From positions 2,356,001 to 2,420,000 of the forward strand of contig JAJUBI010000002.1 of assembly GCA_022419385.1 (NCBI GenBank): DNA of 64,000 bases. The letters are read 5' to 3'. This DNA is from Paraconiothyrium sp. Pb-2020 (taxonomy: Eukaryota > Ascomycota > Dothideomycetes > Pleosporales > Didymosphaeriaceae). The position numbers and the translations under genes are program-made. Shown one piece after another: positions 45,766-58,199 of this stretch. The notes below the pieces were generated by a model, which did not search any database, was not told the DNA's origin, and saw only the letters and a program-made list of their open reading frames with translations. Numbering within the stretch: the stretch's first letter is position 1; each line of letters begins with the position of its first letter.

Positions 45766-46734
45766 ATGCGGCTAAGGGTAGTTGAAAAGCTTCGGCTTGT
45801 AGAGAGGAGAGAGGCGTTCGGTGACCCATGTATGAGAATTCCGAGGCTCGGACACGAAATCCCAAACGCGCAATGGTATCTGGACCACATCGACTACAAC
45901 CTAACGGATTTCTGCATTGGCTTTGGTCTTACACTGGGGGACTTCAACATTGTCCGGGCATCTGCTCTATTTAAATTCTGGGGACATCGGACTAACAATG
46001 CGATGGGCCTTCGATTTACACCAACGACTTCACAACGCGACCATGACATAATCCGCTCAATTGCATCGGATGTTTTTGAGGAAATGCTTCGCCATCCACT
46101 GCTACGTAACCGCGATGAAGTCGACACTATCACCACGTGGCGGCAGGCTATGATCCGGAAGTTTTTGCGCGCACTGTCAGATAATATCAAGAAGATTGCA
46201 ATGAGCAAACACACGAACAAACCGCTAACGTTGACATGTGACCGACCGATCCCATGGTCTCAGCAACCCCGATATGAAGCTGAGGTCTACGCGAGGAGAG
46301 AGGGCCGTAGATACCCCGCAATTCAAGTCATGGTCATTAACGTCAGCTTCGCCGGTTCGAATATGAATGTACCAATTCCATTCGTTGGACTTTCAGAGGA
46401 TGGAACAGAAGACGGTATACTGCGACCCACCACCGACTTCCCTGTAGAAGAACGAGCACAGTATATACAACAGGACAATCCCCGGACTAGGCGATTCGAT
46501 CAGTACAACCCAGATATTTCAAGATTAGATATCGCGCGTTTGTATAGACGCCTCGAAGAAGCGTTCGGTGGGCTGTTGGGGGATATGGACAAGACTGATT
46601 GGGTCATTGCATACCTAAATCCCCAGTGGGGTAACGAAACAGTCGAAATACACACAGATGCAGATCTTCAGGCTGCTGTACGTGTTCTGCGCCATCGCGG
46701 AGGGTTCGAAATTGCATTCCGAGTAAGCTACTGA
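45766..46734 (+). CDS. 322-aa unknown protein, possibly losing its 3' end to RIP
   Basis: Single exon from ATG 45766 (MRLRVVEKLRLVERREAF) to TGA 46732-46734. The protein is basic and mixed alpha/beta, without signal peptide or membrane helix. The last 45 residues (T-D-W-V-I-A-Y-L-N ... H-T-D-A-D-L-Q-A-A-V-R-V-L) look like a PB1/ubiquitin-fold tail, a weak resemblance. Coding-like sequence continues in the same frame beyond the TGA for 52 codons to 46890, then a textbook intron (46891-46934, GTATGT donor, CACTAAC branch, TATAG acceptor), then a few codons to TAG at 46947. Codon composition and GC are normal although AT-rich DNA flanks both sides. Function unknown. Confidence 0.68.
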   Translation: MRLRVVEKLRLVERREAFGDPCMRIPRLGHEIPNAQWYLDHIDYNLTDFCIGFGLTLGDFNIVRASALFKFWGHRTNNAMGLRFTPTTSQRDHDIIRSIASDVFEEMLRHPLLRNRDEVDTITTWRQAMIRKFLRALSDNIKKIAMSKHTNKPLTLTCDRPIPWSQQPRYEAEVYARREGRRYPAIQVMVINVSFAGSNMNVPIPFVGLSEDGTEDGILRPTTDFPVEERAQYIQQDNPRTRRFDQYNPDISRLDIARLYRRLEEAFGGLLGDMDKTDWVIAYLNPQWGNETVEIHTDADLQAAVRVLRHRGGFEIAFRVSY

Positions 46735-46988
46735 ACTCTCCTTGGACTTGTAGAAGTAAAGATTGATTTATCAAAGATTGTTACCCTTGTGGAACACATA
46801 CCCAACCAAGAGCGTGAGGACAGAGTCGCACACGGAGAAGAGGAATATGAGAGCGACAGAGAGAGTGGTAACCCGCTGTTCATAATCTTAGTATGTGACC
46901 TGATACATATCTCCTATATACACTAACTTTATAGGATAACGAAAGTTAGTTTGAGGAAGAAGATAAGCAGGTAGTTAGGCCTAATTAA
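46735..46988 (+). pseudogene. in-frame continuation of the 322-aa gene past its stop
   Basis: 46735-46890 is 52 stop-free codons with charged, protein-like content (E-H-I-P-N-Q-E-R-E-D-R, then acidic residues). It ends exactly at a GTATGT donor with a matching branch site and acceptor 44 bp on. After the intron the frame meets TAG at 46947-46949 and then TAA at 46986. Both TGA 46732 and TAG 46947 are stops that C-to-T change produces from CGA and CAG. Confidence 0.45.
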
Positions 46989-49900
46989 GGGTTGTGTTGT
47001 GGGTTTGCGGCAGAGGCCTATATTGCCACGCTGCCTTATTTAAGCTTTTCATGATACAGCAAACTTCTTTATTAATAGTATTAGCTTATTTAGTTAAAAC
47101 AGTATAAAGCATGCAAAGATTTAGTATATATTAATAATATATATAACGTGCGCAAACTAGTTAGTAGGATACATTATAGACAGTAACTATGGAAGTATAT
47201 TAATACGACCCCTAGAATCCATCTTATTACACTCTGCTTTGCAAGGTCTCAGAACGATTGCGAATTTTAGAGAACTATTCCTTAGTATACTTAATAAGAT
47301 AACGAAGAATCTCAACTGCTGTGTGGATGTTATTACCAGCGCAGTAATAGACAATATCGGTTCTTACTGTTCTTATTTACAGAGCTATAGATATGCGTGA
47401 GCCGGTAGGATCCTAGTAAGGTAAAGCTCTAAAAGATAGTGTGTAGGTTAATAGGCATAAGTATGTTTTCGCCTTTGCTGTCTCTTAGAATAGTAAATCT
47501 GTCTGTGCCTAGACCCTTTGCCATAAGGTTATTATTCTTGTAATACAACTTTATGAAAAGCTGGAGATTAATAGTAGAGACCTAACTAAGGACAATATAT
47601 TTATCTATATTGTAAAGCCCCTTACTATCTGCGCTAAGAGCGGTTGTCGACTTTCTTTTTATATAGATTAAATTGTAGTGACTTCGCCAGGAGTTGAAAA
47701 AGAATTTACCTAATAATAACGGCAAAGCCTTCCCAAGTTTAAACTTAACACCCTGGATTAATGCGCCATTGTAGTTAACAGTGTTAATTATAATAATAGT
47801 CTTACTAATTTAGAGCTTATAAAGGCGTCTTAAGGCGGAATAGTGCGTATTGGAAGGATCTTTCTAGTATAGTACGTCCTTTGGATTAAGTTTAAATAAG
47901 GTATCTTAGGCGTCTTTATGTAGCCTCCTCTCTAACAACGCATTTTGGCAATTTAATAGGTAAGTCTCGTCCAGTATAGTGGCGTATACAACGATTTCCC
48001 AATAGAATCTGTAGTATAGTAAGGCTGGTAGCAGAGGGAATAGGCAAGCCAAAGAGAATGCATATATCTAAACACTATTTATAGGAATACTAAAGAGCGT
48101 AAGCTTCTTACTTAGGATAGTGTTTACCTTAGAGTAAACTAGTCTGTAAAGTAGTAAGTCTTTGTGGGATATAGGCCGAATAAAATTAAAGTTATCCATC
48201 TTTAATAATCCAAATAGTTTAAAATCATTAAATAAAATTGTTTTAGATTTGACGAAGCCACAGTGCTTATAGATTAAGGCAGTAAGGTAATTAATTCTAG
48301 TAAATAGCTCCCATTTAAAGATGTCCAGATTATAACAGGCTGACTAACCGGAATAATATTGTATAAGTAAAGAGACTAGAGTTGTAATATTAATATCTTC
48401 AGCTTAGATAGCAAAAGCCCAAAAGTGCTAGAACCTTCGCCTAACCCAGTTATTGTCTAGATTAATCTAATATTTTTCAGCAGTTAACTTTTGCTTATTA
48501 AGTACCCTATAATTAACATTAACGTAGGATAACAATAGCTTATCCCTGAATTTTGTATTGATCTTAGTAAAGGGCTCGCCAAATATATAACCTCTATGGG
48601 GATTGGAGTCCTTCTTAAGGGTGGCGTATTAGTTATATATTATTAAAGTTAAGTTATAGTTTGCTTTAGAACTATATAGGAACAGGGCAATCTGTAGAAG
48701 GGCGGTCTCCCTATTACTGTACTTAAACAATAGTCCCCAGTAAGCACGCATAACTAATATTAAATTTTGGCCTTACGGGCACCGCACTCGCCATCTATAT
48801 AGACTTATTAGCTGGTAGCTGTCTTAGATAGTTCGTATTATAGAGACGCTTACATTTGGGTGGCATAAGAGGATAGCGTGCAGTAGAACTGCCAAACTTT
48901 TCATTTCTGTTATATTGTAGGCACGAGTTTAGTGGCCAATACCTTCAAACTAGGGCCGCGTAATTCCCTTAGGAAGCGTGGCGCGGCTGCATTAATAGTG
49001 GCTTAAATTTATGGAACTACTGTGTAAGGTTAATAACCAGTTCTTAATCTGCTGGCATAGCCGTACCTAGGAGATAAGAGTCTATCCTTAATATTAAAAT
49101 TGGTAGCGGCGACTTCGGGAAGAGGGGCTCTAGATAGTAGGCCAGGGTAAATGGTATCTACTAGTTGGCCTATAAGGCAAAGTCACTATGGCAGATGCAC
49201 TCCTAAGAAGTGTAATTTTATATAGAACATTTCCTACTTTTTCTTTTTACTAGTAATGCAGCTTCTTAGCATTATAAAACGGTGCACTATACTAATTATA
49301 GGAATAGGGTGTATAAAGTTAAATAGTGTTTGCCCTATATCAGCTTAAACATGTACCCACTAATAAACTTATAATATAAGTATTTATTTTATCTAATATA
49401 GCGAACTCTTTTTTATCTAATCCCTTATTAATCTGCATTGATTTGACCTTCTCACAAAACTTAATGTTAATAACAAATGGCTCAGCTAACACTATATACG
49501 GACGAACTTCCTACGTAAAGTCTAATGTTTAAATAACTTTAAGCTGATCGGCGCCAGATTCTAACCTACTAGGTCTAGAAGATGCTTAGCCATATGCTGC
49601 CAAATTCTCTAGTTTGTTAGAGCTGCTAATATCCAGGTTATTATTATTATTATTAGAAGAGGTATTAGAGCCTATCTTAAGTAGTTTAGACACAGTAAGC
49701 TTACTGTACCTTCTCTTTAGTATTATACATTATATAGAAAGTGAATTAGAGCTAATTAGTAGGGTGTAAAGGCGTAGTATAGTAAGATAGGTTGTTAGTA
49801 GGCTTAAGGTGACGCCTTCCCAGTAAACAGGCATATAAATCTGTGTAAACCTTAGAAAGTAGATTTTCCCAAAGTAAGAGGCATTAGCCTTCCCCGTATA

Positions 49901-50330
49901 AGGTCGCGCCTTCTCACCTAAGCCCCTAGGGCCTAGCTACAGACCCATGCTTAACTGGGGCACGTTAACCATAAAAAGAATAAGTAAAAGGTTTATTTTA
50001 GTATATAGTAGACTTCTGCTGTTCCAGATCCCTTAGTAATAATTATACTGTGCAGTAATGCGCTGTTCAACCAATTAACTTATATAAGGGATAAATAGGA
50101 AATACTTACTAAAAGCTAATAAGTATTGTAAGGTCTTTTGCAAATTAAATACACTGTAAGGACAAGCACATTAGAATTTACAATTTTATAGAAGGTAAAC
50201 GTAGTAACTAAGGAGGAGAGCCATGTATTATCTATAAATGCAACCCAACTACGTGCCAACCAGTAATAATGCTGCCCTAGCCTGTTGCCGACTGCAGGGC
50301 CAACTACACCTGGCAAAAAACCCAAAGCAA
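46989..50330. other. AT-rich RIP-degraded DNA, unassigned repeats
   Basis: About 3.3 kb, extremely TpA-rich with stops in every frame. A plain (TTA)n microsatellite lies near 49638-49653. Reading both strands for reverse transcriptase, transposase or helicase motifs gave nothing I would defend. The composition matches the retroelement DNA further right, so old mobile DNA is the best guess. Confidence 0.5.
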
Positions 50331-50331
50331 C

Positions 50332-50456
50332 GACGCGAAGGTTAGGACGCGAATATTAGGATGCAAAGGCCAGAACGCAAAGGTTAAAACACAGAAGTCA
50401 ACAGTCCTATAAATAATAGTAATACCATAACGCGAAGGTTAGGACACAGAGGTTGG
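50332..50456 (+). repeat. degenerate 14-bp minisatellite
   Basis: Five consecutive 14-bp units lie at 50332-50401: GACGCGAAGGTTAG, GACGCGAATATTAG, GATGCAAAGGCCAG, AACGCAAAGGTTAA and AACACAGAAGTCAA. After a 27-bp break two more units occupy 50429-50456. Most differences between units are transitions, as expected of RIP or deamination. Confidence 0.75.
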
Positions 50457-50703
50457 TAGTATAGAAGCAATAATGCAATAGGTTGAGGGCGCAAATATGG
50501 CAAAAGTTAGAGTAGTAATAATATCTGTAACGGCATCTATAGTAAGAGGCAAGTGCAATAGAGGTACTTACTGCTTCCCTTATACTAACTTACTTACTTA
50601 ACTAGGTAGGGAAGGCACTGTTAAGGTATTGCCATAGTGGCGTAACTACAAGGGAACCCGCAACAGGTTTGTTTATTAATAATGTGCGCCGGCAATAGCC
50701 AAA

Positions 50704-51702
50704 ATGCCTCCAGCACAGCAGAGCAAAGGGTCTATAGATAGTAATTACGCCCTATTCTACAGCGCTCTTGGCTGACAGTCGGCAGCGGAATTCAAGGGGA
50801 GACTGATGAAAGCTGTCACTTTAGCTACTATATTAAGACCAGGTCCATAGACCTCTGTACCTAAAGCTGCGCAAGCAATCGAAAACCAGCTTAAATATTA
50901 TAACTTTAAGATTCCTTTAGGAAAAGGCTTACTCAGTTAGCGAAGGGGAAAGTTCGCTCGTATAGTTGTCTTCCACCTGCTTCAAAATAACCTTTTGGAC
51001 ATCGGCCAAACATTAGGAGTCCAAGCGGAGTCTACATCTACTAACTTTAACTCAGATGGCGCTCAAACAAACCGAACGAGAGGTGCAGCAACCTATGGAT
51101 CTAGAAAGACTAAGGCCATAGAAAAGGATAAGCCAGGACAAGTAAGGATACCTAACTCTACTAAACTAAAGGCAGACGCCAGTGGCACTCTAGCCATTCA
51201 GAAGGACCAGCCGGCACTTAAAGGGCCTATCGCTCCCGCCATTAAGCTGAGAACAGATGCCAGTGGCACTCTAACTATACAGAAGAACCAGCCAGCACTT
51301 AAAGAGCTTACCATTCCTGTATTCCACCTAAAACCGCACTAGGACTCTATAATTATTATGCAGAACTGCCGCGCCAAGGTACGTACACTAGATCTAGAGG
51401 TGGACAGGGACTAAGAGAATACTATTATGGCTGGCATAAGTAGTCTATTGCGTAGGCTAGACTGCACATTTAGTGAAGGGATTTCACAGGCACCACAGAT
51501 AAATATATTCTATAATTCCCTTCTAGAGGTGCGGTACTTGGCACATAAGAGAAAGCAAAAAACAGAACAAGGTAATAAATACAATACTAATAACAACTTA
51601 AGTAGTAAACTAAATAACCTAAATATTACGCATATAACACCTTCTCAGAGTAGTAGACTTAAGAGGATTATGGCTAAGAACAGCACATTTAATCTCCCTT
51701 AA
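50704..51702 (+). pseudogene. decayed gene with 81-bp internal repeat, weak RIP
   Basis: One reading frame from ATG 50704 (MPPAQQSKGSIDSNYALF) to TAA 51700 is protein-like for 333 codons. It is broken only by TGA at 50773, TAG at 50848, 50938 and 51340, and TAA at 51412, all of the kind made from CGA, CAG, CAA or TGG by transitions. Residues encoded at about 51164-51325 contain a 27-residue repeat present twice, each with D-A-S-G-T-L and Q-P-A-L-K. GC is visibly higher than the surrounding DNA. A further small frame (51789-51995, basic) follows in another phase. I do not recognise a family; a retroelement gag-like or orphan host gene are both possible. Confidence 0.5.
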
Positions 51703-52712
51703 CCAAATTCATATTTAGCTATATTAGGACATTAGCTGGCCCGCCCTACAAGAGCAGCTGCACTACTACCTAAGCCAGTTAATTAACAATGTCTAAGTCT
51801 GCAGTGTCCCATCCGCAGGAGACAACAAAAAGAATTAAGATAAAGCAGACTACTGCGCAAAGTATAGCTAAAGAGACTAACACTAAACCTAAGCAGTTCA
51901 GGCTATTAGAACAATACGCCTACGCACAGAGTGATACTGATATTGGCGGACGCACTACAACTAGGGTGGGTATAGAAGAAATAAAGAAGCGTTAGGTTGG
52001 GACTATGTAAGGAAAGAATTGGCAGGCTAGAAGAGAGGCATTCGTAATACAGCCAGCACCTTCAGCGCTCTTTACATTAGATCTTTAAGCACTATTAAGA
52101 GAGAAATGGCGGTATATATTACTAAATATTTAATATCTAATACTAGGGCTAGGCTCTTTTTCTTCTAGATATATATTTTTTTAAATTAAAGTTAAATATA
52201 TAGTACTATTAGTATAAATATATAGTACTATTAGTAGTTTTATTAGTAGTTCTTTTAGACTAATTTTTTTTTTATTAAAGTAAAGTTACTATTATAATTT
52301 ATAACTACCTAATAGTAAAGAAATAGCTAGCTAGAACTATATAAATTTATAAATAGTGTTACGATTACGACAGATTAAGACCTAGTAAAGGGGAATAATT
52401 ATATATAGGATATTAGTAACGCCTTTATTACTAACTAAAGAATAGACACTAGTTAGTAGGGCTAATTAGCTAAGGTATTATATAACTAAAATCCTACTAA
52501 GAGGGTAGAATTTTAGAAGTAAGCTAGCTTAATAGGATTACTTAGAATACTTCTACTAAAGAGATATAATTCCCTAGAGTATAGTAAAGTAAGGGATTAA
52601 GAGAATAATAAAGAATAGTATATAGTCTAAAGGGACTTTAGTATTTTTTATATTCTTTATAGTTAACTTCTATAGTTAAAATTAAAGTATATTTTCTATA
52701 TAAGATCTATTA
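51703..52712. other. AT-rich DNA flanking the retroelement nest
   Basis: About 1 kb grading from moderate to extreme AT. At about 52195-52235 a TATAGTACTATTAGTA-type motif is directly repeated. A TGTTACGATTACGACAG start at 52358 resembles the edge of an LTR and could belong to the retroelement that hosts the nest, but its partner lies outside the window. Confidence 0.35.
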
Positions 52713-52717
52713 GTCTT

Positions 52718-53198
52718 TATTATAGCTACTACGCCGCAACGAAATTACAGGAACTAACATAATAACAGCAGCGACCAGTTAGATTACATAGACAAATATT
52801 ACAATTATAGGTTAGATACTAAGCACAATATGGACACGTAATTAGGGTTATATAATTAGATCTATAGATCTGTAAGTGCTAAGAATATAGAGCCATAGAG
52901 CTAGAATTTATAAATCTATATAAATCTGCAGATAGAGCCTACAGAGCCTAGGTTAGATAGTAGTATATAGAATAACAGGTTACTACTAGTAATCCCTTAT
53001 TATTAATTTATAATACAGTTTACTACATTTAGTTTTCTTACAGAAGATTACCTTTAAGTCTTTAGCAATATATTTTTATTATAGTAATTAATTAATACTT
53101 ACCTATATATAACTTATATAAACCTGTACGCTACTTATTTCTTACTAGAACCCTAACTCGGCTGCAGCTTACTACAGTATTAAGAAGGCCCTGTTATA
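52718..53198 (+). repeat. LTR A, 5' LTR of outer element
   Basis: 481 bp, starting TATTATAGCTACTAC (TG mutated to TA) and ending CTGTTATA (CA mutated to TA). It is followed by the same internal start (CTTTAATAATTATATTTT) as LTR B. Variants such as ATAGAATAACAGG and TAAACCTGTACGCTAC are shared with LTR D and differ in B and C. Confidence 0.88.
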
Positions 53199-55055
53199 CT
53201 TTAATAATTATATTTTAAGAGTCTCTATAGGTATATACCTAAGTTACCCTTACTAAATAATAGCTTCTACAGTAAACCGACTAATGTTATTAGACCTAAT
53301 AGACCTGGTCTAGATAAAGAAATAACTTAACTACCTAAATAAAGAAAACTAAAGGCAAAAAGATGCCTATAATAAATTAGTAGAATAAGTAAAAGTTATA
53401 TTAGAGAGGAAGGGGGAAGGCTAACAAAATAATAAAAGAATAAATCTAGTAAATAGAACTTAAATAAGGAGCAGACCCTTAAAACTAGCTAATTTAGAAA
53501 AGTTTAATAGAATAAGGACTAAGCTTAGGGTTCCTAGCCTCTATATTTCTCTATTTAGATTTAAATTAAGAATACCTTAGAGAAGAAGATTAGAAAGTGG
53601 CTTACATAGTAACCTACTTTATAGGTAAAGTAATAGACTAGTTTAACAGTTACCTTATAGACTAGGGACAAACTAAATAGATAACTAAAAAATAGAAACT
53701 AACTTTGTCTTTATAAGTTATACTTATTTTAAGCAAAAACTCTAACTAACCTTTAGTAATATTAATGCAGAATGTATAGCTAAATAAAAACTCTTAAAGC
53801 TCTAATAGACTAAGATAGTAGCAGCCTACATATTAGTATTTAAATAGCTAGCTAATAAAGTCTTAAACTATAGGGAATAAGCCCTAATGCAGAAGTTCTA
53901 TAAAGAACTTAAGTTAGATATTAGGTATAAGATAATTAGGATAGAGAAACTAATAACTTTACCTATAATAATTAAATAAGCTGTCTAAGTAGATAATAAG
54001 TTATTTCTGTAGAAATAAAATAATAAAGAAGGAAGTAGATATAGCGTAAATAGCTAAAACTATAAAACCTATAATAAAGGGGATCTAATAGTCTTAGATA
54101 CTAATAAAGAAAAGGGATTAAGTTAGGATGTAATAAAGAAAAAGTAATACAAAGAAGGCACTTACTTTAGCTGTAGTAAAAAGAGCTATATTACTAGGAA
54201 CTGCTTAAACAAAAGTTAGGAAAAGTCTATAAGAGGTACTAAGAAGAAACTAAGGAAGCCGGAAGCCTTAAAGAAAACTAAAGAGAAACTAGCTAGTAGT
54301 AAGAAATATAAGGCTACTTATTAGGCTAAGTATCCCTAAAATATGTATATATTACATATAAGATAAAAAAAGATATAGAATACTAGCCTATAGAAGAAAG
54401 GCTAGCGGCAACTTAAGAAGGCTAAATAATTCTAACTAGAGAAGTAAAACGCCTAGGTCCTAGGATTCTATAATACTAAAGATTTAGAAAGCAAATCTAA
54501 CAACAATAAAGAGATAGTAACTTAGATAGATTAGTAGATATACTATTCTAGTTAACTCTAAGAGGGGATAAACCCTTCTTCTTATTACTAGTATAGGAGG
54601 CACCTATATCCCCTAGTAAAATATTTGCATAGGGGAATTAAATATTTCCAGCCTATAGAACTAACGTATAAAGCGGCTAGACTAGTTAAGACTAAAGATA
54701 TATAGTAAATAATTAAGGGCCTATACTTCTACTATAAGAATTTATATAGGGAAACTATCTATAAGGTTTATAAAAACTAGAAGATTTAGTTCCCTAAAAC
54801 ACAAAGTTTACAAGCTTTAATAAATAGGTAGAATAAAATATAGTTCTAGTAAGGGAAATACCAAATAAATAAGAATAGGCCTAGATTACTAATAAAATTA
54901 AGTAGGTAGACAAAGCTCACACGCCTTAAGTTATAATAAAGTACTAGATTCTAATTAGGAAGAACGCTTAGATAGACTAATAAAACTAATAAAAGGGGAT
55001 AATCCCTAAATACTAACTAAATACCTAGTATATTATAAGTTATTATAGACATTGT

Positions 55056-55536
55056 TATTACAGCTGCTATGCTACAACAGAATTACAGGAACTAATGTAA
55101 TAACAGCAGCAACTAGTTAGATTATAAGGACAAGTATTTAATTACAGGTTAAATACTAAGTACAATATAGACACATAATTAAGGTTATATAATAGAATCT
55201 ATAGATCTATAAATGCCAAGGATACAGAGCCACAGAGCCAGGATCTATAAATCTATATAGATCTATAGACAGAGCCTACAGAGCCTAGGCCAGATAGTAG
55301 TATATAAAGATAATAGATTACTGCTAGTAATCTCTTATTATTAATCTATAATACAGTTTACTGTATCTAGTTTTCTTATAGAAGATTACCCTTAAGTCTT
55401 TAGCAATATATTCTTATTATAGTAATTAATTAACATTTATACACATATAACTAATACAACCCTATATACTACTTATCTCTTAATAGAACCCTAACTAGGC
55501 CGCGGCTTACTACAGTGTTAAAAAGGCCCTATTACA
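55056..55536 (+). repeat. LTR B, 5' LTR of inner element
   Basis: 481 bp, TATTACAGCTGCTATG to CTATTACA. It shares GAATCTATAGATCTATAAATGCC-like variants and AGATTACTGCTAGTAATC with LTR C rather than with A or D, and is followed by the internal start seen after LTR A. Confidence 0.88.
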
Positions 55537-58199
55537 CTTTAATAATTATATTTTAAGAGTCTCTATAGGTAATATACCTAAGTTACCCTTACTAAACAAT
55601 AGCCTACAGTAAACCGACCAACGTTATTAGACCTAACAGACCTAGTTTAGATAAAGGAATAACTTAACTACCTAAATAAAGAAAACTAAAGGCAAAAAGA
55701 TGCCTATAATAAGTAGTAGAATAAGTAAAAGTTATGTTAGAGAGGAAGGGGGAAGGGGCCAACAAAATAATAAAGAATAAATCTAGTAAATAGAACTTAG
55801 AATAAGGAGCAGACCCTTAAAACTAGCTAATTTAGAAAAGTTTAATAGAATAAGAACTAAGCTTAGGGGTTCTAGCTCTATATCCCTCTATTTAGATTTA
55901 AATTAAGAATACCTTAGAGAAGAAGATTAGAAAGTGGCTTATATAGTAATTACTTTATAGGCAAAGTAATAGACTGTTTAATAGTTACCTTATAGACTAG
56001 AGGACAAACTAAATAGATAACTAAAAAATAGAAACTAACCTTATCTTTATAAGTTACGCCTACTTTAAGTAAAAACTCTAACTAACCTTTAGTATATTAA
56101 CGTAGAATATATAGCTAAACAGAAACTCTTAAAGCTCTAATAGACTAAAAGTAGCAGCCTATATTAGCATTTAAATAGCTAGCCAATAAAGTCTTAGACT
56201 ATAGGGAATAAGCCCTAATATAGAAGTTCTATAAAGACTTAAGTTAGATATTAGGTATAAGATAATTAGGATAGAGAAACTAATAACTCTACCTATAATA
56301 ATTAAATAAGCTGTCTAAGTAGACAAGTTATTTCTATAAAATAAGATAATAAAGGAAAGCAGATACAGCGCAAATAGCTAAAACTATAAAACCTATAATA
56401 AGGGGATCTAATAGTCTTAGATGCCAACAAAGAAAAGATTAAGTTAGAACATAATAAAGGAAAAGTAATATAAGAAAGGCGCTTACTTTAGCTATAGTAA
56501 AAAGGGCTATATTACTAGAACTGCCTAAATAAAAGCTAGGAAAAGTCTAAAAGGTACTAAAAGGAACTAAAGAAGCCGAAGCCTTAAAGAAAACTAAAGA
56601 GAAACTAGCTAGTAGTAAGAAATATAAGGCTACTTATTAGGCTAAGTGTCCCTAAGATACATATATATTATATATAAAGATAAAAAAGGACATAGGATAC
56701 TAGCCTATAGAAGAAAGACTAGCAGTAACTTAAGAAAGCTAAATAATTTATAGCTAGAGAAGTAAAACGCCTAGGTTCTAGATTCTATAATACTAAAGAT
56801 TTAGAAAGCGAATCCGACAACAATAAAGAAGATAGTAACTTAAAAATTAGTAGATATACTATTCTAGTTAACCTAAGAGGGATAAACCCTTCTCCTTATT
56901 ACTAGTATAGGAGGCACCTATATCCCCTAGCAAGAATATCTATATAGGGGGAGTTAAATATTTCCAGCCTATAGGACTAACGTATAAAGCAGCCAGACTA
57001 GTTAAGACTAAAGATATATAGTAAATAATTAAGTCTACACTTCTACTATAAAATTTATATAGGAAAACCATCTATAAGGTTTACAAAAACTAAAGATCTA
57101 GTTTCCCTAAAACACAAAGTTTACAAGCTTTAATAAATAGGTAAAACAAAATATAGTTCTAGTAAGGGAAATGCTAAACAAATAAGAATAGGCCTAGATT
57201 ACTAACAAAATTAAGTAGGTAGATAAAGCTTACACGCCTTAAGTTGCAATAAAGTACTAGATCCTAATTAGGGAAGACGCTTAGATAAACTAATAAACTA
57301 ATAGAAGGGGATAATCTAAACTAACTAAACCTAGCATATTACAAATTATTATAGATATTATATATTATAGATAATTACCTAATACACCTAACTCTAAAGA
57401 GGAAATATTATGCCTTCCTAATATAGGTAATAGACAACCCCCACAATAACCTTATCCTAAGGGACGAAGTATATAAATGGCACCTAGAAAAGAAGTATAG
57501 GGATACCTAGTACTAGCCCTAGACCCCTCTTACTAATTAAATATATAAAAGGGTAACCTTAGTATAAGTGCCCTGAAAAAGTGCCCTTAGTATATAGCTA
57601 AGAAAATATAGACAAAGTATTAGCTAAAAGGCAAGAAGCCTTAAGAGGCATATAGGGACTACACATTATAATTTAAAGAATACTAAGAAAAACTAATTAG
57701 GTAATAATTAATAGTAGAGTAATATAAAACTTTATCTCTAAGACTTTATAGAAGAAAAGGACTCTACTATACTAATAAAATAGAAAAAAACCCTATTTAA
57801 TATTAAGGGACTGCCTTTTTAGGAACAAATCTATATAGAAAACACTAGAACCTTCTATCTAAAGGACTAGTTATTAACAACTTTATTATAGACTTAGCTA
57901 AGATAGATAATTAGATCGTAATCTAGAAATGCTATAGCTAAAATAGGTTAACCTAACTATCTACTAGGGAACAAAACAAGTCTAATACCTATACTAGTTG
58001 GCAGCAAATAAGGAACTCACCCTAGAGATACTAGATTAGTACTAGAAGTTTACAGATATCTTTAACAAACTAGAAGGATACCTTTCAGAACACGCTAAGT
58101 AGACTGTAAGATTAGACTAGAGAAAGAAAAAAACTATATAGACTAGTATATAAAATAATAGAATAAAGCTTAAGGTTACTAAACAATATATTAAGAACA

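Noticed and set aside
50116..50325. 69-codon minus-strand frame in AT-rich DNA
   Set aside because: Isolated, with no motif; it lies within RIP-degraded DNA.
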